Below are positions 11,263 to 20,740 of a stretch of 64,000 nt of DNA, piece after piece. Source of the DNA: Trichomonas vaginalis G3 (Eukaryota; Parabasalia; Trichomonadida; Trichomonadidae); assembly GCF_026262505.1 (NCBI RefSeq), contig NC_067203.1, positions 9,610,001 to 9,674,000 of the forward strand, in the 5' to 3' direction. The translations under genes and the position numbers were made by a program. The notes beneath the pieces are model-generated. The model ran no database searches and was not told the origin of the DNA. It worked only from the letters and a program-made list of their open reading frames with translations. The number at the start of each line of letters is the position of its first letter. Position 1 is the first letter of the stretch.

Positions 11263-11899
11263 TTATTTATATTCATCAACTATTTTATTATAAATATCAT
11301 TATAGTTAAATGAAGTTCAGTTGTTGTTCCGTTCTTTGATATCTTAATTGTGCTAATATCCTTTATAGGATTTATTTTTGCAACTGTTCCGCAGCATGAA
11401 ACCTTATCATCTATGAAAAATTGAATCTCTAACGTCTGAATCGTGAACATCACAAAGAATGGCGATAATGTGAATTAATGATTCATAAGGTAAAATAATT
11501 AAACCGGATTGGTCAATTAAATTTATTATTGAATCATAATTATTAATTATTTATTCACGGTAAATTTTCATTAATTCAGAATTAATGTCTATTTTATATG
11601 GGTTCTCGATGTTTGATGAAAGAGGTGGGGGGTATGTTGGATAAGTGGGAATTTCAACAGGTTCTTTACTGGGTTCAGATAAAAATGATTGGGTCTCCAT
11701 CTTCTTTATTTTGCTCCTCCTCCTTTTTCGGTAAGTCACGAGTTAATAAATTTGGTTGAGTTGCTGACCTTGTTAATTCAGGGCTAACATTAACTTTAAC
11801 ATTTTGAATAATTCGTGATTTATCATCATTTACGTTATAACCAACCGTAATCTCTGCTTTTGCGTTAGTGTTCTTTTGACTAGTGAAACGTCTTCTCAT
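11263..11899 (-). pseudogene. Conserved Maverick Cys-Cys-Gly protein, broken
   Basis: Starts with ATG at 11899 (MRRRFTSQKN), with frame changes near 11700 and 11400 and an in-frame stop at about 11551. A polar N-terminal half with Pro/Tyr-rich linker (PTYPTYPPPLSSN) is followed by a C-terminal domain with a VSCCGTVAKI segment and an NGTTTEL strand, ending EYK. The same order (polar N-terminus, then ECCGQTPIFMKIG, then a TTGVEFK strand, then STEYK) is seen at 59115-59728 in Maverick 2. The pair therefore defines a conserved Maverick gene of unknown function. Confidence 0.6.
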
Positions 11900-11931
11900 T
11901 TATATTCGAATAAAAAAATATATTTAAACTT

Positions 11932-12828
11932 TTATTTTGCTGGAAGTTTTGAATCTATTATTCCCTGTATTTGTTCTTGAAGATTGATTTTAGCTGGTTC
12001 ATTGTAATTAATAGACCTAATATATTCATTAATTGCATTCTTATAATCATCTGATTTCTCAAATTTTCTTTTATCTAATTCCTTAACTAAATCATAAGTT
12101 AAACCTCGTTTGCTGATATAATGGTTTCTTAATTAAATCTTTGAATGCTTGAGATAAAGCACCTGATGCAATTCTTGCTACTATAATTGTTTGAATTGCT
12201 GTTTTAAGTTCATCTTTAACATTTGCGAAAACTGGATCGAATAAAGCAACTTTAAGAATTTCTTAGCTGAAATTTCAGGTCTAATATTTGCATATTGACC
12301 ATCAAACTGGTTAGAATATTGTGGTAATCCATCCGGTCCCTCTTCAATAGCATTTAATTCTTCATTGAAATAAGAATATGGATTATAACGGTATGAATTA
12401 ATTGGACCATTTTCACCTTCTCCAATGTATTGTTTAACAGCTTTTCCATTTTCATCAAATTGCATAGGATAACGTTCATTATATGCGTTACGTTTAGGAT
12501 AATCAGTTATAGTTAATTGTAACCATTTTGACTTTAATATTACCTTGACCATCAGTAACGAAAACTTATTTATACCATCAGGTTTTCCATTTGGACCCGT
12601 AATGTCTGCTTCGTGTGCTTCCCAATTTGGACCTTGACAGTTTGGCATATGCTTGAGCTTCTGGTAATGTTAAAACGTTTCTCATTTGTTTAACATCTTT
12701 TTGAAGACCAGCAACAATATGAACTTATTCTTTCATTCCATCGGAACTTTCATAGTTCTATTATATGCACCCTTTTTGTTTGTTCCTTGTTTTAATGGAA
12801 CCTGTAGAAGATTTGCCATTTCTTTCAT
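11932..12828 (-). pseudogene. Maverick protein of unknown function, frameshifted
   Basis: The ATG at 12828 opens [20 protein letters not shown]. The frame is lost and regained several times, with the best-preserved block at 12181-12500 containing GEGENGPINSYRYNPYSYF and LPQYSNQFDGQYANIRPE. The C-terminus reads helical and ends PAK at 11932. Rebuilt length is about 298 aa. Its place directly downstream of the packaging ATPase in the capsid operon-like run suggests a virion protein. It could also be a processed scaffold or core protein. No family recognised. Confidence 0.45.
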
Positions 12829-12868
12829 GTTTAATTATAAATAAAAATAAAAAATTAATTATAAAAAG

Positions 12869-13577
12869 TTAATCAAATTTAACACTTCCTTTATTTAAAT
12901 CAACTATTATTTTTCCATGTTCACCTAATTGCTGATATTGTGTGTAAAGTTCATTAATGCTCATTGGTAAATTCACTTGATAAAGCATAACGTTCAACTG
13001 TTGACGACTAAACCCACTGAGAATGAAAAGTGTTGATAGATTTGATTTAATGTTTGTGCTTAATGCTTTGAAATATTGAACAGCCATAAAAGAATGAACA
13101 CTGAATGTGTCGACATTGAGTTAATAACTGATTAAAATATGATTTCTCATTTGTTATTAGTTTTGATTTCACTGCATCATCTAGAAAAATGAGTGAATGC
13201 AAAAATTCTCTATCAAAATTTGAAATAGAAAATGTTTCAAATAATTCATCCCGTTGTTTATCAATAATTTTATCCTCTAATCCTTGCTTCTTGATTGTAT
13301 TATATAATTCTTTATACATTAAAAAGTTTTTTAAATAATCTTCTGCTTCTTTGTGATAAATAAATAATTGGAATTTTGATTAAATGCTTTAAAGATTCAC
13401 AATGTATTCATCTGAAGGTGGACCTGAACGGTTGATATAATTAACACATGTGAATAGGGGGAAGTGTTAGCAATAATGATAATTTGTTTTTAATATCGTT
13501 AATGTTTTACCTTTATTCTGTTTACCAATTGCTGCAGTGATTGAATTTAAGTAACATTCAGAATATGGAATTTTCAT
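12869..13577 (-). pseudogene. Maverick genome-packaging ATPase, frameshifted
   Basis: A FtsK/HerA-type ATPase that would drive genome packaging into capsids. The ATG at 13577 overlaps the stop of the upstream 39-aa gene (TAATG). A Walker A loop GKQNKGKT lies about 20 residues in, and a hydrophobic strand ending in two Asp (SLIFLDDAV, Walker B) is at about 13160-13185. The C-terminal half (12869-13087) resembles that of the Maverick 2 ATPase (LFILSGFSRQQLNVM against FVIFQGFSRYDIELI). Frame breaks lie near 13480 and 13085. Confidence 0.75.
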
Positions 13578-13696
13578 TATTTTTCCTTAGATAGAGCATT
13601 TCTATTATCACTCAATGCTTCATTAATCATATCATCTATGTATGTATTATATACTCCCGCTAATTCTTCATAAGGGGTGGATGAATTTAAATCCAT
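13577..13696 (-). CDS. 39-aa Maverick micro-protein upstream of the ATPase
   Basis: ATG at 13696 opens MDLNSSTPYEELAGVYNTYI and the frame stays open to a TAA whose last base begins the ATPase ATG (TAATG overlap). The tight overlap with a real gene and the clean reading in a damaged element support it. Predicted short helix; function unknown. Confidence 0.45.
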   Translation of the reverse strand: MDLNSSTPYEELAGVYNTYIDDMINEALSDNRNALSKEK

Positions 13697-13720
13697 TTAA
13701 TCAAAAATAAATTTATAATT

Positions 13721-15357
13721 TTAAACATTTCTATTCATCAATATTTCATCATATGAACTTCTATACTGTGGTGGTGTACCTGTTGGATGATATTTCAAAC
13801 CTTCATCCGGTTCCATGTCCAATATGTAGTCCTAGTAAACCAAACCTGAGGAGGATTTGTCACCTTTGAACAGTAAGTGTCATTTTCACCCTGAATGATT
13901 GGATAAGCTTTCACTTGTACTGTAACTTGTGAGTTGAAAGTTTCTAATCCATCAAAGAAATATACCGCTCCATCACGTTGAACTGGAATAGTGCATAAGA
14001 ATGAAGTTTGGTCTTTCCATGTTCTAGCTAATGGCATGCCATCATCATCATTCAGTGGTCTAGTTAATGAGTCCTCGTATTCTTCCGTGCATTCATTACC
14101 TCCATCTAAATCAGAAGCTTGAAGCATACGTGTAAAGAATATGTCACCCACTGTGGTCATCGCTTGATTGGGGAAGTTTCTGGGATCTATAGTGACCTGA
14201 AGACCTCGAAGCATTGGATTTTCTAAAACCGTTCTTTGCATTGCATTCTTCGGAAATGTTAACACAACATCTGTAACATTATGAAGAAGTATGAGAAATC
14301 TGAGCTAATACCTTCAGGAGTGATGCAACCTCCATTTAGTGAACGAACGTCAATATGTTGAGCTGGAATCATGAATGGATCTTCCTTACTAAATAAACGT
14401 GGTATTGCTTTAACTGATTCTTCAATTAAACCGTATCCTGGTGTAATGCATTTATCCTCTAAAACTTCCATCTTTGTGCATGAAATAATAACGTCATCAA
14501 CTGTTGCGTCAGCAGATGTAGCGGCTAAGCTTGTAATTAATTTGGTAGGAAGTCCGATTTGTTGGAATTTGCGATCATATTTATAAACATGATTCATAAT
14601 CTTTTCATAATTTTCATCAGTTATCTTTTCATAAACGTAATTTTGTAAATCAGCAACTCTTAACGGGTCAACCTGACAAAATACTAAAGTATCCCTGAAA
14701 ACATAATATTTAAGAATGATATCACCAAATGATTTAGGATAATCATCGAACGCCTGAAATGCTAACAAATCATTTACCGGAATAATCATATCAAAAGTGA
14801 CATCAACTTCTTCATTTGCTTTCTTGAAAACTTCTGAAGGGTCAATATACTTACCACATACTGAGTTATCATATTTTTGAACATTATTATATAACGAATG
14901 AACAAACTTTTTAACTTTCCTTTTTGATTTTGGTTTATATGTTGCAAATGCGAAAGATTCACGGGCGCAATCCATCTGAAGATAACCGGCATCACTCCTT
15001 TCGGTTTCTACTTCTAATTGTTTAAAGCTTTGATTTTGATGATTTGTAACCAACGAATAAACGCATGCATTTAAAAGCGGCATCACATGTGAAAGCTTTA
15101 TTTGAAACTAGAGTTGCTTTAACTTTGCGTTTAATATATGTGTCACCTAATTGATTCACATCATGAGCCGGATTTGTAATTCTTAAATGAGTTTGTTTAT
15201 CATCAAATATGGAGCATCAGAGTCATAGCATGAACTTTCAAGTTCTCTATAATATCTTCTACCGTCATTCTTTGCGAATATTTCATTTATCTTTTCGAAT
15301 GAATGAAACACATTTCCATTAATCTGTTAGTGTTTGGCACCAATAGTTAGTCGTCAT
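13721..15357 (-). pseudogene. Maverick major capsid protein (double jelly-roll type), frameshifted
   Basis: About 540 aa when read across frames, the usual size of a Polinton major capsid protein. It starts at the ATG at 15357 (MTTNYWCQTLTD). Breaks lie near 15320, 15200, 15090, 14275 and 13825; the last 35 residues are in another frame and end RSSYDEILMNRNV at 13721. The two best parts are 14259-15086 and 13795-14265, with FPKNAMQRTVLENPMLRG, VDPRNFP-like and DIFFTRML segments typical of this family. It forms the hexameric capsomers. It is followed, on the same strand, by the micro-protein and ATPase, a conserved capsid-ATPase arrangement. Confidence 0.75.
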
Positions 15358-15425
15358 TTATTAATAAATAAAAAATCAAAATTAAAGATGAAAATGAATT
15401 TTTAATTTTAATGAAATAATCAACT

Positions 15426-15635
15426 ATGGCTGCAGGTATATTTAAGAAACTGTGGGATAAAGTAAAAAGAGGAGCGAGTAAAGTTTGGGAAACATTGAAG
15501 AAGGGAGCAAATTGGATATTTAAGAATAAAGAAGCAATTAGTGACATTGCTGAATCAATAACACCAAAAGCTGCCCCAATAAGAGAAGTTTTAAATAAAG
15601 GAGAAAAAGTTTATCAAAGACTAAACCGATACTAA
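15426..15635 (+). CDS. Small amphipathic MAAG protein A
   Basis: 69 aa from ATG at 15426. The N-terminus MAAGIFKKLWDKVKRGASKV is a basic amphipathic helix and almost repeats the start of the convergent gene at 15904. The rest is lysine-rich. In Polintons and adenoviruses small amphipathic proteins (pVI, pX and similar) act inside the capsid or on membranes; that role is inferred here from composition and from the position next to the capsid gene. Confidence 0.6.
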   Translation: MAAGIFKKLWDKVKRGASKVWETLKKGANWIFKNKEAISDIAESITPKAAPIREVLNKGEKVYQRLNRY

Positions 15636-15667
15636 GATAAAAATAATTTTAAAATAATTTATTTCCA

Positions 15668-15904
15668 CTATCTACCTCCTATTTTATTAAGTATTCCTTC
15701 AGCTATTCCACCAATTGCGTTACCTGCTTGTGCTCCCATCGCCGGATTACCTGCTTTAGTACCTAATACTTCACCTATGATAGTTCCTGCCGTTTTCGCT
15801 ACTGGTGCCAAAAAGTTTGCAATGGGTTTAATAATCTTTTTATGAACCCAACCCGCAGCTTTCTTAATTCCATCCCATAATTTTTTAAAGAATCCTGCCG
15901 CCAT
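15668..15904 (-). CDS. Small amphipathic MAAG protein B
   Basis: 78 aa from ATG at 15904, intact. It begins MAAGFFKKLWDGIKKAAGWV, a paralogue of the 15426 gene over about 15 residues, followed by a Gly/Ala-rich segment (GTIIGEVLGTKAGNPAMGAQ) resembling virion proteins that interact with or disrupt membranes. The two genes converge with a 32-bp gap. A minor capsid or membrane-active virion protein is the best guess. Confidence 0.6.
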   Translation of the reverse strand: MAAGFFKKLWDGIKKAAGWVHKKIIKPIANFLAPVAKTAGTIIGEVLGTKAGNPAMGAQAGNAIGGIAEGILNKIGGR

Positions 15905-15972
15905 ATCTGATTTAATATTAATTAAAAAAAATATATTTCATCACTTATATTCTAATTTTTATTTAATGATAA

Positions 15973-16338
15973 ATGAAACCGATTTTAAAAATAAATGAAA
16001 CAGAGGAAGAAATAAATGAAAGTGAAAATGTTCAACAAAAAATAAACGTTGTTAAACCAATTACTGAAATAAAAATTTTTTCATCTGTTGAAGAATTTAA
16101 TGACTATTATGCTATAATAAAAAATTATTTGAAGAATTGACAACGTGTAAATTGAATAAAATGTTAAAGTTGATGGATTCAAAATTTCAAAAATAAAGGG
16201 GGTGGTTAGTTTGAAATCTATTCCTCAATCAAGAATCACCTCATTAATGAAAATAGATGATTTAACAAAAAAGAATAGAAGAGATTGAAGAAAGAATGAA
16301 TCAAATAATTGATTTCATAAATTCAAATAATCATTAGT
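15973..16338 (+). pseudogene. Coiled-coil Maverick protein, frameshifted
   Basis: ATG at 15973 gives 55 intact residues (MKPILKINETEEEINESENV onward) ending at a TGA. Skipping one base near 16120 lets reading continue through a basic segment to a Glu/Lys-rich coiled coil (KIEEIEERMNQIIDFINSN) and a stop at 16338, about 120 aa in all. Its end nearly touches the convergent gene at 16343. Unknown function. Confidence 0.45.
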
Positions 16339-16342
16339 TTTC

Positions 16343-16816
16343 TTAAAGTTCAATGTTGAACTCATCAAATTCTTCTTCATCATTACCATTACCTTTAGCG
16401 AGTTTATTTACTCTTTCAACTCTATCTTTTGATAGTCTTGCGTTTAATTTTTTCTGAAGTTTTTCGTTACCAAGTTCTAAAATTTTACATGGATGATATT
16501 TAAACCCGTTAAATTCTTTTTCCTCAGTTTTAATCATTAATCTACAAAAAACTTTAGTGAGGTGGTTTTGTTGTTTAAACCATTTATCCTTAATATTTGT
16601 TATAAATTCAATATCTGGAATTAATTCCCAAATTTTTGAATTTTCGATTAATTTACCATCAAATGCAAAAGCAATGGGTTTAATATTAAACTTACCTTTA
16701 TAAAATAAACTTTGTATGTAATCATCAAAATAAGCGTCTACTTGTTTAACCTGGGTGAGAATTGGTGAAAGTTTATCCATTAATTGATTCACAGTCACGA
16801 ATTTTGATTCACTCAT
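16343..16816 (-). CDS. Intact Maverick terminal protein of unknown function
   Basis: 157 aa from the ATG at 16816 (MSESKFVTVNQLMDKLS). The upstream in-frame TTG at 16825 is not needed. Mixed alpha/beta composition with a WFKQQNHLTKVFCRLMI strand-like stretch and an acidic C-terminus (NDEEEFDEFNIEL). Its start codon lies at the inner edge of the right inverted repeat, so transcription probably begins inside the repeat. It is one of the few undamaged genes of Maverick 1. No family recognised. Confidence 0.6.
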   Translation of the reverse strand: MSESKFVTVNQLMDKLSPILTQVKQVDAYFDDYIQSLFYKGKFNIKPIAFAFDGKLIENSKIWELIPDIEFITNIKDKWFKQQNHLTKVFCRLMIKTEEKEFNGFKYHPCKILELGNEKLQKKLNARLSKDRVERVNKLAKGNGNDEEEFDEFNIEL

Positions 16817-17044
16817 TTCATACAAAATAAAAAAATAAAATAATAAACATAACTAAGTTTTAATTTTTCGTAAGACATGAATTTCTAATTTCTTTGATTA
16901 TGACTCCATTGATTCCATTCAGGATTTAAACAATGTTTAATTAATTGCGGAATATCTGACATCATCTATATATAGCTTCTTTTATAAAAGATAAAAAAAA
17001 TTATTTTAAAATTAATGTTAATTTTTTAATGATTTATTTCATTA
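16815..17044. repeat. Maverick 1 right terminal inverted repeat
   Basis: Reverse complement of 1627-1860 with minor differences, ending GATTTATTTCATTA. The right flank continues TGTTTGGGCTGAG, so the repeat stops at 17043/17044. Confidence 0.92.
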
Positions 17045-17961
17045 TGTTTGGGCTGAGTGTAAATGTCTTACAATTTTGAAAATTTTTTAAATCTTGATTT
17101 ATTCAAAAACGTAAGAATAAAAACCGTAAGAATCATACATTTTTTACTTCATATGTTAAAAAAATGATACAAAATCGCTCGATATTGTATGAATTCTTAC
17201 GTTTACAAAAAAAGTCACTAAACCCATCATATACTACTACTATTATGAGAAACAAACAAAAATGAAAAAGATAGGAATAGCAATGAATAGTGATGTGGGT
17301 ATAGAAAATGTAAGAGATATGAATGCAAAGCAATCAGTATTTAGGATATTGACCATAGATTTCGAAAAAAAAATGCTGCATATTGAGCGAAAACTATGAT
17401 TATATTATAAGGCTGTCATTTAAAGCATAATGAAACTATTCCCTTTTCATTTTAATCGAATAAGATAGTAAAGATTTTTGAATTAGCTAGAAACTGATGA
17501 GATGTTTTCACAAATCAGATTTTTAATCTCTATAATGCATAATTCGCTCAATATCTCAATTTTGATATTGCGAGATATTTTTGCTATCGGTTTCGCAATT
17601 TTGACACAATAGCAAGAGGGTTCTATAAGCATTATTATCAACTTAGAATCTGAATATCATATCAGAAAATGTCGCAAATCTGACATTTACCCGACCAAAT
17701 AGCAAAAATAATTGAATACTTTTCGCAAAAACTTTAAAAATCGATAAAAACATGAAATATAGATATTAAAGAGACTTTTTATATAATATTCATAAAGATT
17801 TTCCAAAAATATGATACCGCAAAATTAAAAAAGTGACGTCTTGAGTGGAGTCAAATGTCGAAATTGCTAGCTAAATGTTTTTTAGCGAAATTGCGTATTG
17901 TACGTTTTTTTCGCAAAACGAAACCCTTATGGTATATTTTATAAAAATAAAAAACAAGATT
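17045..17961. other. AT-rich intergenic region, no gene seen
   Basis: Only short frames. TTTCGCAA and AATTGCG/CGCAAT words recur, but no coding pattern, hairpin or transposon end is clear. Confidence 0.5.
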
Positions 17962-19110
17962 TTATTCTTCTTCTTCCTCTTCTCCCTCTTCGGGATCTTC
18001 TTCGTTATTTCCATCCTCTTCGAAGCACATCACGTCACCGATAGGATGCTCTATCTGGTCAATGCTCGGGTGTTCGAGCTGTAAATGCTTTGGAATCAGC
18101 TGTTTGATGAGATCTGGACCAATGAAAGACATTTCCTCAGCTGTGAAGTCAAATAGCGGAGGAAGTTCCTTTCCATTAGGTAGCGAACAGTTAGAATCCC
18201 TCAATTCATCGAAAAATGGATGAAGTAAGGCAACATATCCGCGAAGTCTGTTTTGTGGATTGTAGACGCATAATTTTGATACAAGATCAACTGCTAATGG
18301 ATCAGCTGATGCTCTAAATGCACTTTTCCATGGTAATGGTGGCAGCGATGGTAAATCAAATTGAGCACACTGCGGATTCATTGCTACAAGCTGAGAATGT
18401 GTAGGGGAACCTAATATATGTATGATAGCAAGTAATTGCTCGGGGTTGCTTTCGCCATTGAACAAAGGCTGACCTAATAACATTTCAGCAATTACGCAAC
18501 CAGCTGACCATATATCAATTGCACCATCGTAATGCGATGCGCCAAGGATAAGCTCTGGAGCACGATACGGGCGAGATGTAATGTAAGAAATACTTTGTTC
18601 GTTAGTTTTAATGAATTTTGCAGAACCAAAGTCGCACAGCTTTAAATGACAGTTCGATGGATGCAAAAGTATATTTAGCGGCTTAATATCTCTATGACAG
18701 ATCTTTTTGGCGTGAAGATATGCTAAAACTCTTAAAAGTTGGTAAGAAATCAATTTAACTAGAAATGTTGGAAGTGTCTGCCCAACAGCAAGATATTGGC
18801 GCTCAACACCTGCAAGGTTTTCTGGAACATATTCAGTAACGAGATTTAAGTAAAGCATTTTAGTGGATTGGGATTCACTCACAAAGTGATGAATGAGCGT
18901 TAGACAATTTGGGTGGTGAATTGTTTGAAGAGTTTCTAATTCGCGGGATTTATAACGTGTATCTTCACAAATCTTTTTTAGAGCGACACGCTCTCCAGTT
19001 TCAAGGCTATAAATAAGATAAACAGTGCCAAAAGCACCTTCTCCGATGACTTTCTCAATAGTATAGCGAAAGCCGCAGTGATTACAGACACGGCGACCCG
19101 CAGAAGTCAT
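17962..19110 (-). CDS. GSK3/shaggy-like serine-threonine kinase
   Basis: 382 aa from the first ATG (19110); the longer open frame starts with GTG and is not used. A CMGC kinase of the glycogen synthase kinase 3 group. Visible motifs: Gly-rich loop GEGAFGTV (residues 23-30), catalytic Lys in VALKK (about 45), catalytic loop HRDIKPLN (139-146), DFG (160-162) and the GSK3-type activation segment SYITSRPYRAPELI, whose Tyr (about 176) is the usual autophosphorylation site. The canonical SRYYRAPE reads SRPYRAPE. A short CNHC motif precedes the domain. The C-terminus is a poly-acidic tail (EEGEEEEEE). The gene is intact. Confidence 0.88.
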   Translation of the reverse strand: MTSAGRRVCNHCGFRYTIEKVIGEGAFGTVYLIYSLETGERVALKKICEDTRYKSRELETLQTIHHPNCLTLIHHFVSESQSTKMLYLNLVTEYVPENLAGVERQYLAVGQTLPTFLVKLISYQLLRVLAYLHAKKICHRDIKPLNILLHPSNCHLKLCDFGSAKFIKTNEQSISYITSRPYRAPELILGASHYDGAIDIWSAGCVIAEMLLGQPLFNGESNPEQLLAIIHILGSPTHSQLVAMNPQCAQFDLPSLPPLPWKSAFRASADPLAVDLVSKLCVYNPQNRLRGYVALLHPFFDELRDSNCSLPNGKELPPLFDFTAEEMSFIGPDLIKQLIPKHLQLEHPSIDQIEHPIGDVMCFEEDGNNEEDPEEGEEEEEE

Positions 19111-19646
19111 CTCAGAAAAATTCTCTACTGTCACATTTACTAATCGGAATTTTGAACACTTCAGAACATTTGTTTACATCGTTTTTGCTAGTATAATTTT
19201 ATTAGAATTAGCTATGCTGACGTATATGATTTCATGATGCATCATAATCTAATCTATTATATGAGTATCTTTTTCATTTACTGTTTTTATTCACTGAGTT
19301 ATATCATCTAACTATAGAATTACTTTCGCATAAGCATGGTAATCTATTCGATGCTATATCTGGCAAATACGACTATACTTTCACAGCAATTACATCAATT
19401 GATTAATAAAGATGAAATTCGAGTAAATCATGTCTCAACATACTGTAAAAACACTTTGTCAAGACTTCTACACTAATGATTTTAATATTTGAGAGGAAAT
19501 CAGATTCATTACATTGAAGAATTTAACAATAAAAGAAAAATACCATTGCAAAATTAATGTATATGTTATTCTCTGTATATTTCAACTATTAAAATCCAGA
19601 GAGCGCAAAATCTTCGGTTTTGACGGTTGTTTCGGTCGGCCTTTCG
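19111..19646. other. Intergenic region between divergent kinase and L11 genes
   Basis: About 540 bp without a supportable reading frame; presumably holds both promoters. A TTTCAACTATT stretch lies 55 bp upstream of the L11 ATG, but no initiator element can be assigned with confidence. Confidence 0.4.
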
Positions 19647-20156
19647 ATGTCTAACAAGCTCAACGAGATCCGTGTTGCAAAGCTTTGCATCAATATCAAC
19701 CCAGGTGCTGTCGGTGACCAGGTTACACGTGCTTCCCGCGTTATTGAACAGCTTACAAAGCAGCAGGCTATGCTTGCCCGTTCTCATCGTACAATTCCAA
19801 AATTCGGCATCCGTCGTAATGATAAGATCGCTGCCTACGCTACAATCCGTGGTCCAAAGGCCCTCGAAATCCTTAACCGCGCTCTCCAAGTCCACGATTA
19901 CGAAATTTCCGGACGCTGCTTCTCAATTGAAGGCAACTTTGGCTTCGGCATCAAGGAGCACATCGATCTTGGTCTCAAGTACGATCGTGATATCGGTATC
20001 CACGGTATGGATCTTTATGTTGTTCTTGAGCGCCCAGGCAACCGTATTTCCCGCCGCAAGCACTGCCAGTCACGCATCGGTCCAAACCAGCGCGTAAAGC
20101 GTGAGGAGGCTAAGGAATGGTTCGTTCAGAAGTTCAACGGCACACTCCTTAAGTAA
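19647..20156 (+). CDS. RPL11: 60S ribosomal protein L11 (uL5)
   Basis: 169 aa from the ATG at 19647, matching the usual length of about 170-178; the upstream TTG is rejected. It is a large-subunit protein that contacts 5S rRNA at the central protuberance. Hallmarks: NKLNEIRVAKLCININPG near the N-terminus, RTIPKFGIRRNDKIA, GNFGFGIKEHIDLGLKYD and the C-terminal RPGNRISRRK block. Codons are GC-richer than the neighbours (GTC, CTC, CGT, AAG, TCC), as expected for highly expressed genes. Intact, no intron. Confidence 0.95.
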   Translation: MSNKLNEIRVAKLCININPGAVGDQVTRASRVIEQLTKQQAMLARSHRTIPKFGIRRNDKIAAYATIRGPKALEILNRALQVHDYEISGRCFSIEGNFGFGIKEHIDLGLKYDRDIGIHGMDLYVVLERPGNRISRRKHCQSRIGPNQRVKREEAKEWFVQKFNGTLLK

Positions 20157-20740
20157 ATTTTGCATACATACACTCTTAGAAAATTATTCTTTTTTTACGA
20201 AATCTTCAAGTCTTTAATAATTTTGAAATGACCAAAATAATTTTTTTACAGAATTTGTTTTTAATTCATTTTCCATTAGATATTATGATATCACTAGCTT
20301 ATTAATACACTTTTGCTTCAGAAAAAAAATTTGTCATTAGTTTTAGTTTTTATAATGGAAGAGAGTTTGCAAATGTGAACAAGTACTTATATGTACATTG
20401 ATTAGCATTATTTCACAAAATGATCCAAAGCAACACATGAAAGAATACACAGAGATATGAGAATTCGAGAGATTTCATAAAATTATTACCAAAATATTTC
20501 TTATACGCCACAAAGTAAATTTTATCTTCTAGTTTCAAAGGTTTTACTTTGAATGGACTCCAAACTCCAATTTCTGTGATGGTCGACAAAATCAAAGTAA
20601 AGCTGCCTAAGCTATGAAAACCTCCAAAGTCTCCTACATGTATTCTATGCATATCAACGGATTTCTACATGTTTACTCCTTAATTATTTTTGTTCACTTT
20701 GATGGAGATAACTAAAAATAGATAGTTCGTCGCTCCATTT
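20157..20740. other. Intergenic, no convincing gene
   Basis: A 79-codon minus frame (20413-20652) has a hydrophobic end but no family or supporting context. The region is otherwise AT-rich. Confidence 0.35.

Larger units (their letters stand above)
1627..17044. mobile_element. Maverick/Polinton element 1, complete but decayed
   Basis: A 15.4-kb element bounded by inverted repeats of about 230 bp. Recognisable inside: family-B DNA polymerase motifs A, B and C, an rve-type integrase, a FtsK/HerA-type packaging ATPase, a double-jelly-roll-type major capsid protein, a fibre and several small proteins. This is the hallmark gene set of Mavericks/Polintons, which are virus-like integrating elements common in trichomonads. 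Replication and integration genes occupy the left part on the plus strand; morphogenesis genes occupy the right part, mostly on the minus strand. Almost every larger gene is broken by single-base frameshifts. No adenain-type protease was recognised. No target-site duplication can be read because the left flank is poly-T. Confidence 0.9.

Noticed and set aside
1620-17050. A target-site duplication for Maverick 1
   Set aside because: Left flank is poly-T and right flank is TGTTTGG; no matching 5-6 bases could be shown.
19566-20097. Other frames over the L11 gene (109-aa minus, 156-aa plus)
   Set aside because: The L11 frame is conserved from end to end; others are shadows in GC-richer sequence.
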